From contig NC_061771.1 of the NCBI RefSeq assembly GCF_022458985.1, positions 19,727,501-19,791,500 of the forward strand: DNA of 64,000 nt, read 5' to 3'. The stretch is from Mugil cephalus. Lineage: Eukaryota; Chordata; Actinopteri; Mugiliformes; Mugilidae. The position numbers and the translations under genes are program-made. Shown here one piece after another: positions 11,238 through 36,050 of this stretch (its first letter is position 1; each line of letters begins with the position of its first letter). The notes beneath the pieces are model-generated. The model was not told where the DNA came from. It was given only the letters and a program-made list of their open reading frames with translations, and searched no databases.

Positions 11238-14200
11238 ATGGGGACGTGGCGCGGTCTACGAGTGGCTTTTGCCCTGGGATCTTTGTTCATGATCGTGCTG
11301 ATCATCGTCTACTGGGACGACGTTGGGGGCTTCAACCTCTACCCGCTGCAGGACCATAAACACAAGCCGCTTCAGTCTGATTGCAGCACTCAGAGGACTC
11401 CAGACGCTTCACCGTCTGCCCCCACCGGCAGAACTCACGCAAGTCCTGCCTCCACCGCCGGCTCTGGTCCTACACCCAACCCATCAGGAGTGACTCGGAC
11501 ACACACAGGGGAAGAGAGGAGGACGGACGAAACAGAGGGGCACGAGGAGAAGGAAATGAGTCACTCGCCTGCTGATGATAGAGAACAGCAGGCGAGGAAG
11601 CAGAGGGTGACGGATATGTGTTCAGGGAAGGACGCTGTGGAATTCCCCGGAAGGACTCGGCCATTTGAGCAGATCCCCATTAGGGAACTGGATCACCTGA
11701 TAGTGGACGATATACACCAGGTCATCTACTGCTACGTTCCCAAGGTACAGCGTGTGTGTGTGTGTTTAAATTGTGAGCGGTGGGATGCACGTGAGAGGTA
11801 AAAGACCCTAAAATCATAGCGCTTCAGTGTGTCTTTCTTAATATTGTGTCTCTGCTTGTCTGTTCCTGTCCTCCGTCCAGGTAGCGTGCACCAACTGGAA
11901 GAGGGTGATGGTGGTTCTGTCCCAGTCTCTGATCTCACCCACCTCAGGAAAACCCTACACTGACCCGGAGGCTGTACCACCCGACCTCGCGCACAACTCC
12001 TCCATCCACCTCACGTTTGCAAAGTATGACGAACACAAAAAACATCTCCTCACAGCATTACAGATATGTAGGATTTAGTTGAGTTGAGGCGCTCGTCCGT
12101 AACCCAAACAAGAGTTAAACAAGCCAGGTGGCTTATTGAATAAATACATTAAAATGAAAAAATACATTTCTTCGCATATTTAATGTTGTTATTTTAAAAT
12201 CATGGTCAAGCCTGAACATGTAACCCAAGTATTCTACGTGTACATTTAGCAAACATACGTAGCCAAAAAATACTGAATAATAACATTAATATTGATAATA
12301 TATTCTCTTGCGCTACACACACAGCTGTGGACTGATCTCAATCTGCTTTGTGTGATTTATTAATAGTTATGAAAACTACAGTAAGACCTCTGTGTCCTTT
12401 TTGGTAATCGACTTTGCACAAGTTGCAGTTTAGCGGTCAGGTCGCTAATCCTTCCTCCATGGAAAAGTCAATAAGTGACTTTTAATTAATTTTAATTAGC
12501 GAGCAGCAGCCTGTGGGAAAATGGATGAGTTATGCCTCGTAACCCTCACCAGATAGAAACAGACTAAAACGCTATGCAGGTGATGCCCGTTATGAATCAG
12601 GAGTGATCAAATGACAGACTTTAAAGTGCGGTCAAGGTGAGGACTGTCATAAATACATTGATTAAAGGGTTAAACTGACACTTATTCATACAGGGAGGGC
12701 AGTGCTGAGAAGACCATAAATAGTCAGCAGCCACCACAAGCAAAACTAAACTAAGCCCCTGCTATTATTTTTATCAACGCTCAGAAAAAAAGCCTCAGTT
12801 CTCTAAAAACAACTATACAGTCCTGAAATTAAACAGAGCCAGTCCAGCCATATATCTGCTCTCTGGTAAAAATCTAAAAAGATTTAAAGGGCCCCTATTA
12901 TTTTCATTGTTATTTCATTTTTTTTTCATTCAGCAGCTTCAGTTTTACTTTGAGTCAACGTCTTGAAAAATCCTAACTCATCCTAAACCAGCCTCTGAAC
13001 CAGCGTGTGCCTGGAAATGGATAACATTAGATCCTGTCTCTTAAAAAAAATAACATAAAATAAAACCAATTGAACCAATAAGTGAAATAAATCACGTGCT
13101 TTCGGGTCCGTGTGAACTGAGCAACATCTGCAGGAACTCAGTTAACAGCAGGGTGGCAAAAGGCTACGCTCATTAGCTGGTTACGTAACGGCGGTTAAAC
13201 AGCGACATTAAATAGCTATGATAATACTCAGGTAGTATGTTTTGTGAGTGAGAAAGCTCTTTGGAATATTGCCAGATTACGCTGGGATAATTAAGGATAA
13301 TGAGTCTGAGCAGTTTAAGCAGGAGGCAAACAAATAATCACTCATTCATTCATTCATCTTCTGTCACCGCTTGTCCACACAGGGAGGACATTTCATTCAC
13401 TAATCTGATAGTGTACAATGTAATTAAGTAGTATTAAATTGTACAGTTGCAAAATAGATCTTCACTAGTAGTCTCGATGTGTGGACACCAGTGTGTATTA
13501 TGTATAGAATATAACAAACTGCATCTTTGGAAGAATTTTCATGCTTAAAAAAAAGAGACCGCAAAAGTGCGTTTTAACTTATCTCTTAATTTCTCTGGTA
13601 TTTCTGATGCAATTAGACGCATGTCGGCTTGACGAGCTCCACCCTCTCTGTTGTGTTGTTTTGATGTAGATTTTAATGACGTCATACTCGAGCGTGGAGA
13701 TGCAACATTCGCCAAGAGTCGTAGTTTTAGCTTCAAGAGAAACTGGCCTTTTGGTTCACAGGACTAACTTTTACATTTGAAAACACCATTTGAAACACTG
13801 CACATGTGTTTAATGTGAACATGTTTCACTGCAGCATTAGATGTGTGATAGAAAATAGGCAAAAAGCATAATACGTCCCCGTTATTACAGTATTATTATA
13901 GTGTTACTCACACGTGTTGCAGAGGTCATTTTGAAAGCAAACCCAAATTACTTTTTTCTTTCTTTATCAAACATTACAGGATTTTCCGTTTCACGCGGCG
14001 CGAGCAATGCTTCAGCCCTAACACTTGATAGTGAGTTATACTGAAGCCGAAGTCTGTGAGCTAAAGGAGTTATTTACAGAGTTGACACTTGGAAGAGAGA
14101 GTGGAAAGGACAGGCGGGGCTTGGGGCTGCAGCACAGACAGACCTTTCTCTACCCCTCGGGAGCTGAACATATGTTTTTCTGTTTGGATCGTTATACAAG

Positions 14201-16156
14201 ACGCTTCTTCTCCCCCCCCCGCCTCCCCCCTCTTTCCCGACTGATCTGGCTTTGTTTTCCCAGTCCCCTCACGATATCACAGAAGGATAAACAGACACAG
14301 AGTTTTGAGCAGATGTGGAGAGAAGAGAAAAAATGCAACAGAAGAGCTGATACGGTGCTTTACGTGTGTGTGTGCGTGTGTCCATGTGTCTGCACCAGGT
14401 TTTGGCGACATTATGGTTCGCTGTCCCGCCACCTGATGGCACTCAAGCTCCAGCACTACACCAAGTTCCTGTTTGTACGAGACCCATTTGTGCGTCTCAT
14501 CTCAGCCTTCAGGAACAAGTTTGGAAGGTGTGTCCCTACTGCTGGTTTTTAAGGCAGAGGAATGTGTTTCACGTTTGATTAAGCAGCAGCACTAGTAGCA
14601 GAGTCTTGAATTATTAAACCGTGTGTTATCTGTGTGTGTGTGTGTGTTTGTTTGAAGGCCCAACGAGTACTTCTACAGGCAGTTTGGTTCAGTTATGCTG
14701 CGTCGTTATGGTAATGTGACTGGGAGTTTGCCAGCGACAGCAGCGGAGGCGTTTGCAGCAGGAATCAAACCGACGTTTCAGCAGTTTATCACATACCTGC
14801 TGGATCCAGAGACTGAGAGGGAAGACATCTTCAATGAGCACTGGCGGCAGGTATTTGTCTCACGCGCACAGATGCACTCGCACTAAAACACACACGCTGA
14901 CACATATTTTAAATGGGTTTGTGAAATTTAGTTGGATTCCAAGCTGTCATTGACTTTCCTCTTATAAAAAGACATAGGATTACTTCTGCCCCTGGTAATT
15001 CAATACTACTATTACACTGCATGTGCAGCACGTTAGTGGTTACACCATGCAGCAAATTAATGTACCATTTTGAACTGATTTATATACATATATATACAGT
15101 GGGATCCAAAAAATGAGAACACATCACAATGCATCATGATTTTATGTGTTGACCTGTATTTCATCAGAAAAAAAAAAAACGAGGATTAAAACATTTAAAA
15201 GCAGGTACCTGTTACAAATACGGCTCCATGTTCTGTTTGGAGCAGAATACGGCTGAAAGAATGACAGTTTGACGTCTGTGGTAATGACACAAACAGGAGA
15301 ATGTTACTATAGTGAATCAAACAAACACTGGAATGAGGTTTACAAAATGCTCAAGTCCGGTTTGATACGCAGTCAACTGACCGTGGCACGCTGCAGCTTC
15401 TGGTTTGCATTTTTTAGTCGAGAATGATTCATGCTGCAGCGTAACGGCCGCAACCACACCTCAAAGCCCTGACCACATCATCTTTCCATTTTCACCTAAA
15501 TTCAAACCAGTAAACATTTTTGAGGGACTTGAAGGCTGAGGGAGCCAGACGTTTCTGACGCCACAAGAAGTTCTTTGGAACATTGGCAGGTCTCACTGGG
15601 AAAATTTGGGTTATCGGGATTGCGAGTCCAGGCGGCTCAACTGCTGCTCTCATGAGAACAAATGGGAGGCGAACAAGCAGCATTCTGCAATTCAAGGAGC
15701 TTCAGCTTTTCAATGGCCACCAAAAATTTTTAATTTAAAAAAAAAATGTTATTTCAATGCTTAAATTCTATGTTAAATGTCGTCGCAGTTATATGACAAT
15801 TCAATATGTTAACACAGGCGGTAGAAACAGATGAGTAGATATTAAAAACAGTTGCATTGCTTTCTGATTTCTCTGTGTTCCAGGTGTACAGATTATGCCA
15901 TCCATGCCAGGTGAAATACGATTTCATTGGACACCTAGAAACCCTGGAGACGGACGCAGATCATCTTCTGAAACTTCTAAAGGTGGACGATCTGCTGCGA
16001 TTTCCTTCAGGGGCCCAAAACCGCACTGCAGCCACTTGGGAAAAGGACTGGTTTGCACAGATTCCCAGTACGGCGTGGAGAGAACTGTACAAGCTGTACG
16101 AGCCGGACTTTGAGCTCTTCGGTTACCCCAAACCTGACAGCCTGCTCCACCAGTAG
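11238..16156 (+). CDS. chst12: Carbohydrate (chondroitin 4) sulfotransferase 12, five coding exons
   Basis: This Golgi type II membrane enzyme transfers sulfate from PAPS to the 4-O position of GalNAc in chondroitin/dermatan. Exons: 11238-11744, 11881-12023, 14399-14527, 14658-14850, 15884-16156, all GT-AG and in phase. They give 414 aa, the same length as human CHST12. A single N-terminal membrane anchor spans about residues 9-26 (VAFALGSLFMIVLIIVYW), followed by a poorly conserved Ser/Thr/Glu-rich stem. The catalytic domain has the 5'-phosphosulfate-binding segment YVPKVACTNWKRVM (about 166-179) and the 3'-phosphate-binding segment FLFVRDPFVRLIS (about 240-252). Later come FNEHWRQVYRLCHPCQ and the C-terminal LYKLYEPDFELFGYPKP. 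It matches CHST12 better than CHST11/13 at the N-terminus and C-terminus. As I recall, the human coding region is one exon, so these introns are unusual. I cannot tell chst12a from chst12b. Confidence 0.95.
12024..14398 (+). other. chst12 intron 2 (2.4 kb)
   Basis: AT-rich non-coding sequence. At 13339-13385 it holds a short ATTCATTC / CTTCTGTCACCGCTTGTCC stretch resembling the opening of a common fish dispersed repeat. A C-rich pyrimidine tract lies near 14213-14232. The intron ends in a TG-rich run before the CACCAG acceptor. No exon or RNA gene was recognised. Confidence 0.6.
14851..15883 (+). other. chst12 intron 4 (1.0 kb), probable repeat-derived segment
   Basis: From about 15096 (ACAGTGGGATCCAAAAAATGAGAAC) to about 15720 the sequence looks like a degenerate interspersed repeat. 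I base this on recollection of a recurrent fish repeat opening of this type and have no second copy in the window to prove it. No reading frame is convincing. Confidence 0.35.
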
Positions 16157-16468
16157 ACCACACTGAGCCAAAGGCCTGGGCGCTGCACCGTGTGTAGACC
16201 CCGCACCTTGGCTACCTGCGCACAGCCAGCATATGCCTTTAAAGACCAGTACTTGATGCTGCTTGTTTTATTTGTTTCGTGCATACCTCAAATGACAAAA
16301 GTGCCTGTCAGTATAATTTAAAATGTGTCATCCTTCCATGCCCGAAATGCACCCGCTTACAAATTACAGTATCTCAGTCTGTTTACCCCCGTGTAAAGGC
16401 ACTTTGCTATTTTGTGAATAGTACTGTATTTTGGTAACTGTTTGCTGACTGGGGTTGGGTTCCAGAAG

Positions 16469-16474
16469 AATAAA
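16469..16474 (+). terminator. chst12 poly(A) signal
   Basis: AATAAA about 310 nt after the chst12 stop, in the first plausible position of the 3' UTR. Confidence 0.65.
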
Positions 16475-16942
16475 GAGTTTTATATATTTTTGGACTTCTC
16501 CTCATTAATTTGTATGAAGAGGCTTTTGTTGAAAAGTTTTTATTTTCAAAAATGCATTTGTTGAGTGTACTGCTGGGAGTACTCAGGATATGAAAACATT
16601 TGTAAATCGAGTGTGTCTGGAGGAGTCTGAGGATCTCCGTTTATGTTTGATAGCTAAAGACGTTTTATCAGAAGCAAAGTTTTACAATCCACAGGCACAA
16701 GAGCGTTTTTTTTATATTTATAATGTAATGCATTCTTTATAAAAGTGCAGTGAGGGATATAACACAGTCCTTTAAGTATAAGGGAAAGATAAATGAAGAG
16801 AAAGAAAACGTAAAATTGCATGTATCAAAATCATTTAGAAAGACTCTCCCTAAAGTACCCACCAAATAAATAAAACATCACAAAGTATAATATTTTCCTC
16901 CCTAAGTGTAGTTAGGTGGATGCATAAAGTAAAATAAACACC

Positions 16943-17402
16943 GACTAGCCACAACATTAAAACCACTGACAGGGGAAGTGAATAACTTTGACAATTGTGT
17001 GATGATGCAATCCTGGACTAGACCAGGCGCCCCCACTCCTTAGCAATGACACGCCTCAATGTTAGCAGCCATCTCCAGCAGGATGTAGCCTGACACAGAA
17101 ACGCACACACACGGTTTAGGAAGAACTCAATAAACATGAAGAACAGCACAAGGTGTTGACCTGGCCTCCAAATTCACTAGATCCCAGACTGATCATGTAT
17201 CTGTGGGACGATCCACAGAGGACCCCCTCCCCTCAATTCATAGGACCCAAAGGCCCCCCGCTAACAATATTCCGTTGCCACCCTCCACAGGACACCCTCA
17301 GGAGGCCCGTGTCCATTCTCTGATGAGGTGCGATTTGGATTTGGACGCACAAGGGAGACTTACATAATATTAGGAAGGTGGTCATAATGTTATGCCGGAT
17401 GA
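16943..17402. mobile_element. Degenerate DNA transposon remnant with terminal inverted repeats
   Basis: The left end CACCGACTAGCCACAACATT and the inverted right end (plus strand GGTGGTCATAATGTTATGCCGGATG) align as imperfect inverted repeats (about 15 of 19 in the core GCCACAACATTAAAACCAC against GGCATAACATTATGACCAC). The interior, including GACCTGGCCTCCAAATTCACTAGATCCCAGACTGATCATG, resembles the 3' part of a widespread fish Tc1-like or similar transposon that I know only from memory. The coding content is frameshifted. It lies between chst12 and ern2. Confidence 0.6.
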
Positions 17403-17574
17403 ATGTGGGTTATAATAACTGAAATACAACTGTAATTCATAAATGTTGTAAAGGTCCTTCTTGATTCTTTGTGTGAATACGAGCGTGTGTGTAGAGAACA
17501 AATAATGACGCCCTCCACCACTTTCTATTGCACAAAAACCTCCTCTTGTTGCGCTCACATCTGTCCTGTTGTCT

Positions 17575-17957
17575 CTTTCCACGTGTTCCAGCCTTTTCTG
17601 CGGCCCCTCCCCTTCGGCTCCCGACCTCTGTCCTCATTGGCCCAGATGCCTGTCAGTCACCGCGTAGACGGACGAAGCCCCGCCCTCTGGCCGCTTGACA
17701 GTTGTCCCCTGACGTCACCGGTTCCGTCCCAACACGGAAACACAAGAGAGAGAAGTTGCGTCGCTGTTGTTATGGATTTAAAGCGGTGTCCCCAGCTTTA
17801 AATTTTCACAGAGTTTGCGAGCTGTCCACTCGGCCTCGGCGACGTCAAACGGCCGGTGCTAACTTTCACACAAATGGAGGTAGCCGCTGGAAATGGAGAG
17901 AGAGTTCGACCTCTGTTGTCAGTTCAATAGCTCCAGTACCTCGGTTTGTTTAGAGCC
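17575..17957 (+). promoter_or_regulatory. ern2: ern2 promoter and 5' UTR
   Basis: GC-rich region with CpG sites just upstream of the ern2 start. Visible sites are an E-box CACGTG (17580-17585), an inverted CCAAT box ATTGG (17636-17640), a GC box GCCCCGCCC (17677-17685) and a perfect palindromic CRE TGACGTCA (17710-17717). No TATA box is seen. The CRE could bind CREB/ATF factors, including ATF6-type bZIPs, which would fit a stress gene, but that is inference. I found no complete ERSE (CCAAT-N9-CCACG). The transcription start cannot be fixed. Confidence 0.6.
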
Positions 17958-30077
<12,120 letters not shown>

Positions 30078-31250
30078 CTTTCACGTTACTCTGCACTCCC
30101 TGCGCTTCACACTCAATGTGCACAGGTGTGTAAAACGAATCCTTGACAGTTCCCCCGTTATTGCTTTTGTAAAGCCCATACTGTTTTTTGGGGAGAAGTA
30201 ACAGTGCTGTGAAACAGTTTTTTTTTTTTTTTTTAATGCTTTGGCTTGTTTTATAGATTCATTTTTATTACATTTCACTTTTCTATCCTCCACAAAGACC
30301 GCATACGTTTGTATGAAAACTGTTTTAAACTGCGTTTATATGAAGACACTCCTTTTGAAATAAGGTGAAAAAGATATATTTTTTAGAAATCAAGTTTAAA
30401 ATACAACACACACTAACAAAAAGAAGCTGAAACTTCTTTGACTTTTTTAAACCTTTGTCTGGAACATACACAGACCAAACAGTGTTCCTGTTACATTAAA
30501 ACAATTAGAGTGTGTTCTTAATGTCTGCACTCATCTTGTGTCATAACTTTGTCAAAAGGAATTTTTTTTAAAAATGCAGCATCTCAGAGAGCCATTCATA
30601 ACCATTAAAAGATTTAAATGACCCTTTTTTTGGCATTTGACACACAAACTTTGTCGCAGCACTATGGGTAAAGCAGACACTGGACAACTAAAGCTTGTGC
30701 TGTTGTACATGTCTACAAAGCTGCGTGTCCATTTAAGCAGCTAGTTAAACAGTTCTGCTCAGGTTCCTGTGTCTGCTGCGCTTCGTTTAGCCCTCCTGTA
30801 GAAAGGGCCAAAGACTCACAATGTTTACGGGCGACTTTTTTTTTTTTTTTTGTATTTGAGGCGTGTGTTTGTACCTGAACGGTAGCTACACTGACTGTGT
30901 TATCCACTAAAAACCCTAAAAACATGGCCGCTGATTAATGACGTACGTGTGGAGAGGGGGAGCAAAAAATGTCAGATTTCCCAGTAATGTAGTTTGTCTT
31001 GTTTACGCATTTTGAACTGAACTGCAGTTACTTTCATTGGATCACCGGCTCCTGTGCGCTGCTGGACTTCAGGCCCGTACAGCCCCAAAGAAACACCACT
31101 AAATTCTCAGAGCGACACCTGACACCTCTCCCTGTAAACACTGGATGGAGCTTTGTTTATAGTTTTGCAGCAGAGCGAATGATGATATATATTTTTCTTT
31201 TTGTATTTTTATTGAAGGAATGAATAAATTGATGCTTTGGGTGTGCCAAA
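30078..31250 (+). other. ern2: ern2 3' UTR
   Basis: AT-rich sequence after the stop, with poly(T) runs at about 30219-30234 and 30838-30851. The first well-placed AATAAA is at 31223-31228, giving a 3' UTR of about 1.15 kb. The end is inferred from that signal only. Confidence 0.45.
31223..31228 (+). terminator. Candidate ern2 poly(A) signal
   Basis: AATAAA in GAATGAATAAATTG. Another AATAAA near 31368 is an alternative. Confidence 0.45.
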
Positions 31251-32289
31251 GAATGAACTAAAAGCAAGTCTCGTCTTGAGTTTGTGAGCAAGCACAGAGA
31301 AAGATTAGCTCTGATCTGTGGGTCAGAGTCTGAACACAGGCAGGAAACACATTTTCTCATGATGGAAAAATAAATTAAACGTCTTTATTCCTAAATAGTT
31401 TTATGGAAATCAGTTCCATACAACGTTGTGCCGTGAATCCACCTCTTATGTTTATTTTATTAGCGAGATCATCCAGGTCGTGATATATCCCCAAAAACAA
31501 CTGGAGACTTGTAGAGTTTCTTGGAGACGTTTCACCATCGTCCACAAGTGGTGTTGTCCATCAGAAATTTGCGTGACCAGGGTCTGTTGATGACCACGTC
31601 ACCGCCACTTCAAATTGTAACCACTTACATCAGTGACACCTTCAATGTAACAGTTTCAGTTAACGATAAAGTTTATAGATCACTATCGTACATCAGAATT
31701 CAGATAGGCTGGGAGAATAAATCGAGCGTATAAACACTTGTATAAACACTAACGAAAAGTTGCCGTTTGTGTCTAAGGAATTTCCGCCCACATACGTCCT
31801 GGCGCTCCCAGAGACTTACAAAAACTTACAAACTTTCAAACGCACTCATAGCAGTCCAGTTTTTATGTTACCGTTTTCTTTTTTTTTTAAGTAAATGAAT
31901 AAATTCATGCACTTTTTCAGCGTTTTTCAATTTACCTCAAAATACCTTCAGATTTTAAGGCCTCATAAAGTCGCGATAAGACTTTTTAATATCTGAGAGT
32001 CTTAATTTCCCCCAAAATTGAACTTTTAACACGTTTCAAAAGTATGACGTGGACACTCTGCAGATACTTTGTCTTCAAGAAACTCTCATTTCAGCTTGTT
32101 TATTGGTCATAATTGTCTGTGACAGTAGCATTTTCCACATTGCATGCATCTGTTAGGTAGACGTACTGAGCCTTCCTGCACTGCAGTCAAGTCGTGGCGT
32201 GTGACTCCTACTTTAGTTCCCTCTCTGAAGACATTTCTAACGGTTGTAGGGTCACTCTGTAGACTTTCATTCATCCATTTGTCATTTGT

Positions 32290-32535
32290 CGCCACTTGTT
32301 TCCTGGAGGGTTGCGGGGGGGGGGGGGGGTCTGTCTCAGCAGTCACTGTGTGAGAGGCAGGGTGCACGCTGGACAGGTCGTCTATCACAGAGAAACACAC
32401 AACCATTCACACTCACACCTACAGCCAATTTAGAATCACCAATTAACCTAACGAGCACGTCTTTGGAGGAGGGAGGAAGCCGGAGAAAACACACACAGAC
32501 ACAGAAAGACCCCAATCGGCCGACGGATTCAAACC
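32290..32535 (+). mobile_element. Dispersed fish retroelement fragment, copy 2
   Basis: Same family and orientation as 10369-10540 and more complete at its 5' side: a GGG-rich head (13 G near 32317), GAGGCAGGGTGCACGCTGGACAGG, then the shared CCAATTTAGAATCACC / TAACCTAACGAGCACGTCTTTGG tract and GATTCAAACCC at the end. Confidence 0.7.
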
Positions 32536-34009
32536 CACTTTAGGTTTTGCCGTTTCTAGTTTCAAGTGACTGGACGGAGGGTTTACTTTTAATAACAAAA
32601 TCAACCCGTGTGTGTTTGTGCGTTTGACATTTTTGTCTTTTGTTCAGGAGGCAAAGACAAATTCCAAACGTTACTTTGTCTGAAGTCAATACTTTATGCC
32701 GCCGCGAAAGCTTTATTTGCATTCATGTGCAAATCAGTGAGCCACAGAAATACTTAGCATTCTGAAATGTCACGCTAATACGGCCCCCTGTTTGATTTGA
32801 TTCATTTATTTATAGCTGCGAGATAAAAGAGGAGAGCTTAAGATCTCTGTAAAAATGCTGCAGTACCTGTTTTCCAGCTGCGGAGGGAGACGCGTGACTA
32901 GAACATCTCGTTCTCGTCTCAAACGTCTATTCCTGACACAGAACAGAAGCGTAGAGAAGACGGATGATGACAATATTCCAACAATCAAGGATTTCTTATT
33001 TTCACGCATTAGATTCAATTACTTAACATTTATTTTATTTAGTTTCTCTGCTCGTTTGTTCTCGTCCCATGATGTTGCAATCTGCTCTTTAAAAAAAAAA
33101 AAAAACAGCAACAAAAAAACCTCACACACATCCTGTGCAGATAAGATGTCAGACATCAGCTAATTCCACAGTGTGAACTCAAACAAAAGTGGTTTAATGA
33201 TGCGATGGCCTGGGGAGCTGTAATGTGTCACGGCCAGATCATCGGCTAATGAACCACTAGCTGTTTATTCTTCACTGTATGATTCAGTGGTTTGGCCAGC
33301 CTGTGTGCCTGTGTGCCTGTATGCGCATGTGTGTGTGTGTGTGTGTTTGTGTGTGCTTAGAGCGGCAGAAACACTACTCAGCTCATTACTAAATATCAGA
33401 GTTCAGCTGTAGGTCCAATCAAAACAGCCTCAGGGAGACTTCAGCTTAACCAGAGTCATGAGACCAAACATGCAACCGTACAGTTTACACACTGAGACCC
33501 ACACACACACACACACAAACACGCACACAAGAGATAAACGTGTGTGGTGACACACTCAGGCCTGCGGACGCTCGACTCGTCGGCAATTAAATCATACACT
33601 ATTATTTGGCTCCTGTCATGTGATATAGATAAGACGAGCAGAGGATTAAAAACAGGAAAGGTTATCATTAAATTCAGATGTGGAGAGTTACTACAGGAAG
33701 TACATTTACTCAAGCACCCACTCGAGTATTTCCATTTCGTCCTTCTTTATACTTCCTCTCCGCTGCATGTCAGTATTGTGCTCTTTACTCCGCTACATTT
33801 ATTTGACAGCTTTTTAAATACAGCTCACTGTTAGACACGAAACCAGACCTTTCAGCCGTTAGCAGCCCGGCCATTAAAAAGAGTGTGGGTTTTTTTTTTT
33901 TTTTTTACTTCTATGGTTTCATTTCAGCAAATGTTCAACTGAGCCAGTATTGCACCAGAAGTCAAAGATTAGAGGAGAATGGACAAAAAAAAAAAAATGT
34001 GTCAGAACT

Positions 34010-34465
34010 TTTGTGCCCCTTAGTGCCAAAAACATGGTTAAATGTAGCAGTAAATGCAGTGAGACACAGGTGGATCATTAGATCAAATTAGGGACAATTG
34101 GACTCGACAATGATCCATACGAGCTAGTGTAGATTTGGAAAAGTGGATTAGCCTCAGTTTCAGTTAGTTTTAGGTCATTTCAGTTATGATAAATGTAGCT
34201 AAATATAAGATGCTAACGCTAAGAGCTTTACTGAGAAGTAACGTCAGCCGTACGATACTGTAGCATCTGACCGGACGTTAATTTACTAACCTTTTCTTTG
34301 GCATTAGGAGATATCTGTAAATATATATATATATAATATACATTAAAGCCTGTGATTGAAGCTAATGCTGCTAACGTCCATGTTCAACTGTCACTTTTTG
34401 CCACTCAGTGGCCGTAACCATGGAGACGTTGCTTGCTGTGATGTCACGTACATACCCTCTATTAA
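34010..34465. mobile_element. MITE-like element, family B copy 1
   Basis: The left side (AGTGCCAAAAACATGGTTAAATG) and the right side (CACTTTTTGCCACTCAGTGGCC...GATGTCACGTACATACCCTCT) are inverted relatives. The left two-thirds is matched in opposite orientation at 46665-46990, including CAGTTTCAGT...TTTTAGGTCATTTCAGTTATG. No coding potential. Confidence 0.65.
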
Positions 34466-34639
34466 TGGTCTGATGAGGGACCAAGACACGTACTTTACTT
34501 TGTTCCCGTGTCATGTCTTTACTCTGTTTCTGCAGAAAAGGATGTGACTCATTCTTCCTTCCACCGCTGACTGAATTTAAAACAAGCTTTTCTGAATAAG
34601 TGAGGTGAGGTGAGGTCTTTCTGGTCTACAGATTTTCAC

Positions 34640-34960
34640 TGGGCGGTTGCAAATGTGTTAAAAAGAAAAGCAGCTGCTAAGGTGTTTGCTAGATAATTAC
34701 CCTTTAAGTGGCTGTCTGACAAAAAAAAAAAAAAAAGTTGTTAAAATGTTAAATTGGGAGCGGTTGCTAGGATATTTAAGGGTGGTTGCTGTGTTATCTG
34801 AGAGGTAGCTCAAGTTATTGGTGCTTACTGTGGTGGTATCAGGTCTTGCTGCAAAACTAATTTCCTTGGCCCGCTTGGGTGTCGCTAAGGTTTTCGCTAG
34901 GTGGCTGCCAGAGTCTGCTGGCAGGGCACAGCAGTTTGTACAGGTGCCTGGTAGGGTCTT
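34640..34960. repeat. Degenerate GTTGCTAGG-type tandem repeat
   Basis: Multiple diverged units such as GGTTGCTAGGATATT, GGTGGTTGCTGTG, GTCGCTAAGGTTTTCGCTAGGTGGCT. This is a minisatellite-like pattern common in fish genomes. Confidence 0.6.
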
Positions 34961-35529
34961 ATTCAGAGTTATTGTTCATGTGCTCTGATTGGTTTCTAGC
35001 GTATTTTTAGTTGTAGGTTGTTCATGGTTGCCACGGACACCCGCTCCTGGCGTCATCAGTAATAGCTTTAAAACGGCGAGACCTCACTCAGTGCTTTTAA
35101 CATTTCATTTCATTAGTTTGATTGGCGATTTTTAATAGGAAACCGAGCACTCTGGGAATTGAATATAATTGTGGGAGATGAAGCCAACAATTTACTTGAC
35201 AACTTGACATGTGTGCAGGTGAAATGACAGGTAACAGCAATTTTGTATCATATTTTCCTCATATGCCCGCTGACGGCAATGCGTTGGAATAAATTTAGGT
35301 TTATTGCTAATCACAACGCTTTTAAGCTGACGCCTGTTCTGGGAATCTAAACAAGCTTTTCTGAGCAGGAAAATGGTTTTGTCCTTTCGAGAGGATGATA
35401 GTTAATGAACAGTTTTATACTCAAAGTCAGTTATCCGTCATTTATAGAAGTCGTATTTGCACCCTTTAACTCCTCTCTTTGCTCAAAAGAGTTTGTGGAC
35501 TTGAAGTAAAAATAGATGGTTTATAGCAG

Positions 35530-36050
35530 AGATCTTCAATGTTTTTCAGGCCTAGTTCTATTTATAGATATACATTATTATTAGCATTTTGTATTCAATA
35601 CTAAGCTATTCAAACAATAGAGGTGCAAATTTCAAGACGTGCAAATGCATACATACCTTTATCCTTAAGCACAGCTAAATGTAGTAGGATCAGTGAATCA
35701 CCAAAACATTTTGGCCTCTCGTTGGCTGACATGAGCTAGCTGCACTGTTAGCTTCTTCTATGCTAATACAGCAGCGTGCGTCTGGATTTCACTTGGGTCC
35801 TGAGTCAGCTCTCGGCCAACTGTGCACTGTTGAGACAGCTCCTGTATCGCTGAATGACTGAAGTCTTTTATCTACATTTATCCCTCGACGATGTTCGATG
35901 TCACGTTAATGTGCATTTAAACAAATTTAGATTTTGGGGGGAAAATTAAAAAAAATATATATATTAAAGATGCCCAAAGATTTTGAGACCCCCCCTGCAG
36001 TAGCCCCATGGAACCGCTCGAGGTTGCGAACCCCCTGTTGAAGACCTATG
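35530..36050. mobile_element. MITE-like element, family A copy 1
   Basis: It starts GATCTTCAATG and ends CCCCCTGTTGAAGACCTATG, so the termini carry related inverted TCTTCAA / TTGAAGA sequences. The body matches 51940-52487 in direct orientation (GGCCTAGT...TATTCAATACTAAGCTATT, CTCTCGGC, CTCCTGTATCGCTGAATGA). Terminal sequence of this kind recurs in fish hAT-like elements as I recall. Confidence 0.65.

Noticed and set aside
17946..17957. Upstream extension of the ern2 frame (FRA before the Met)
   Set aside because: It needs a non-ATG (TTG) start. The ATG at 17958 directly opens a good signal peptide and is preferred.
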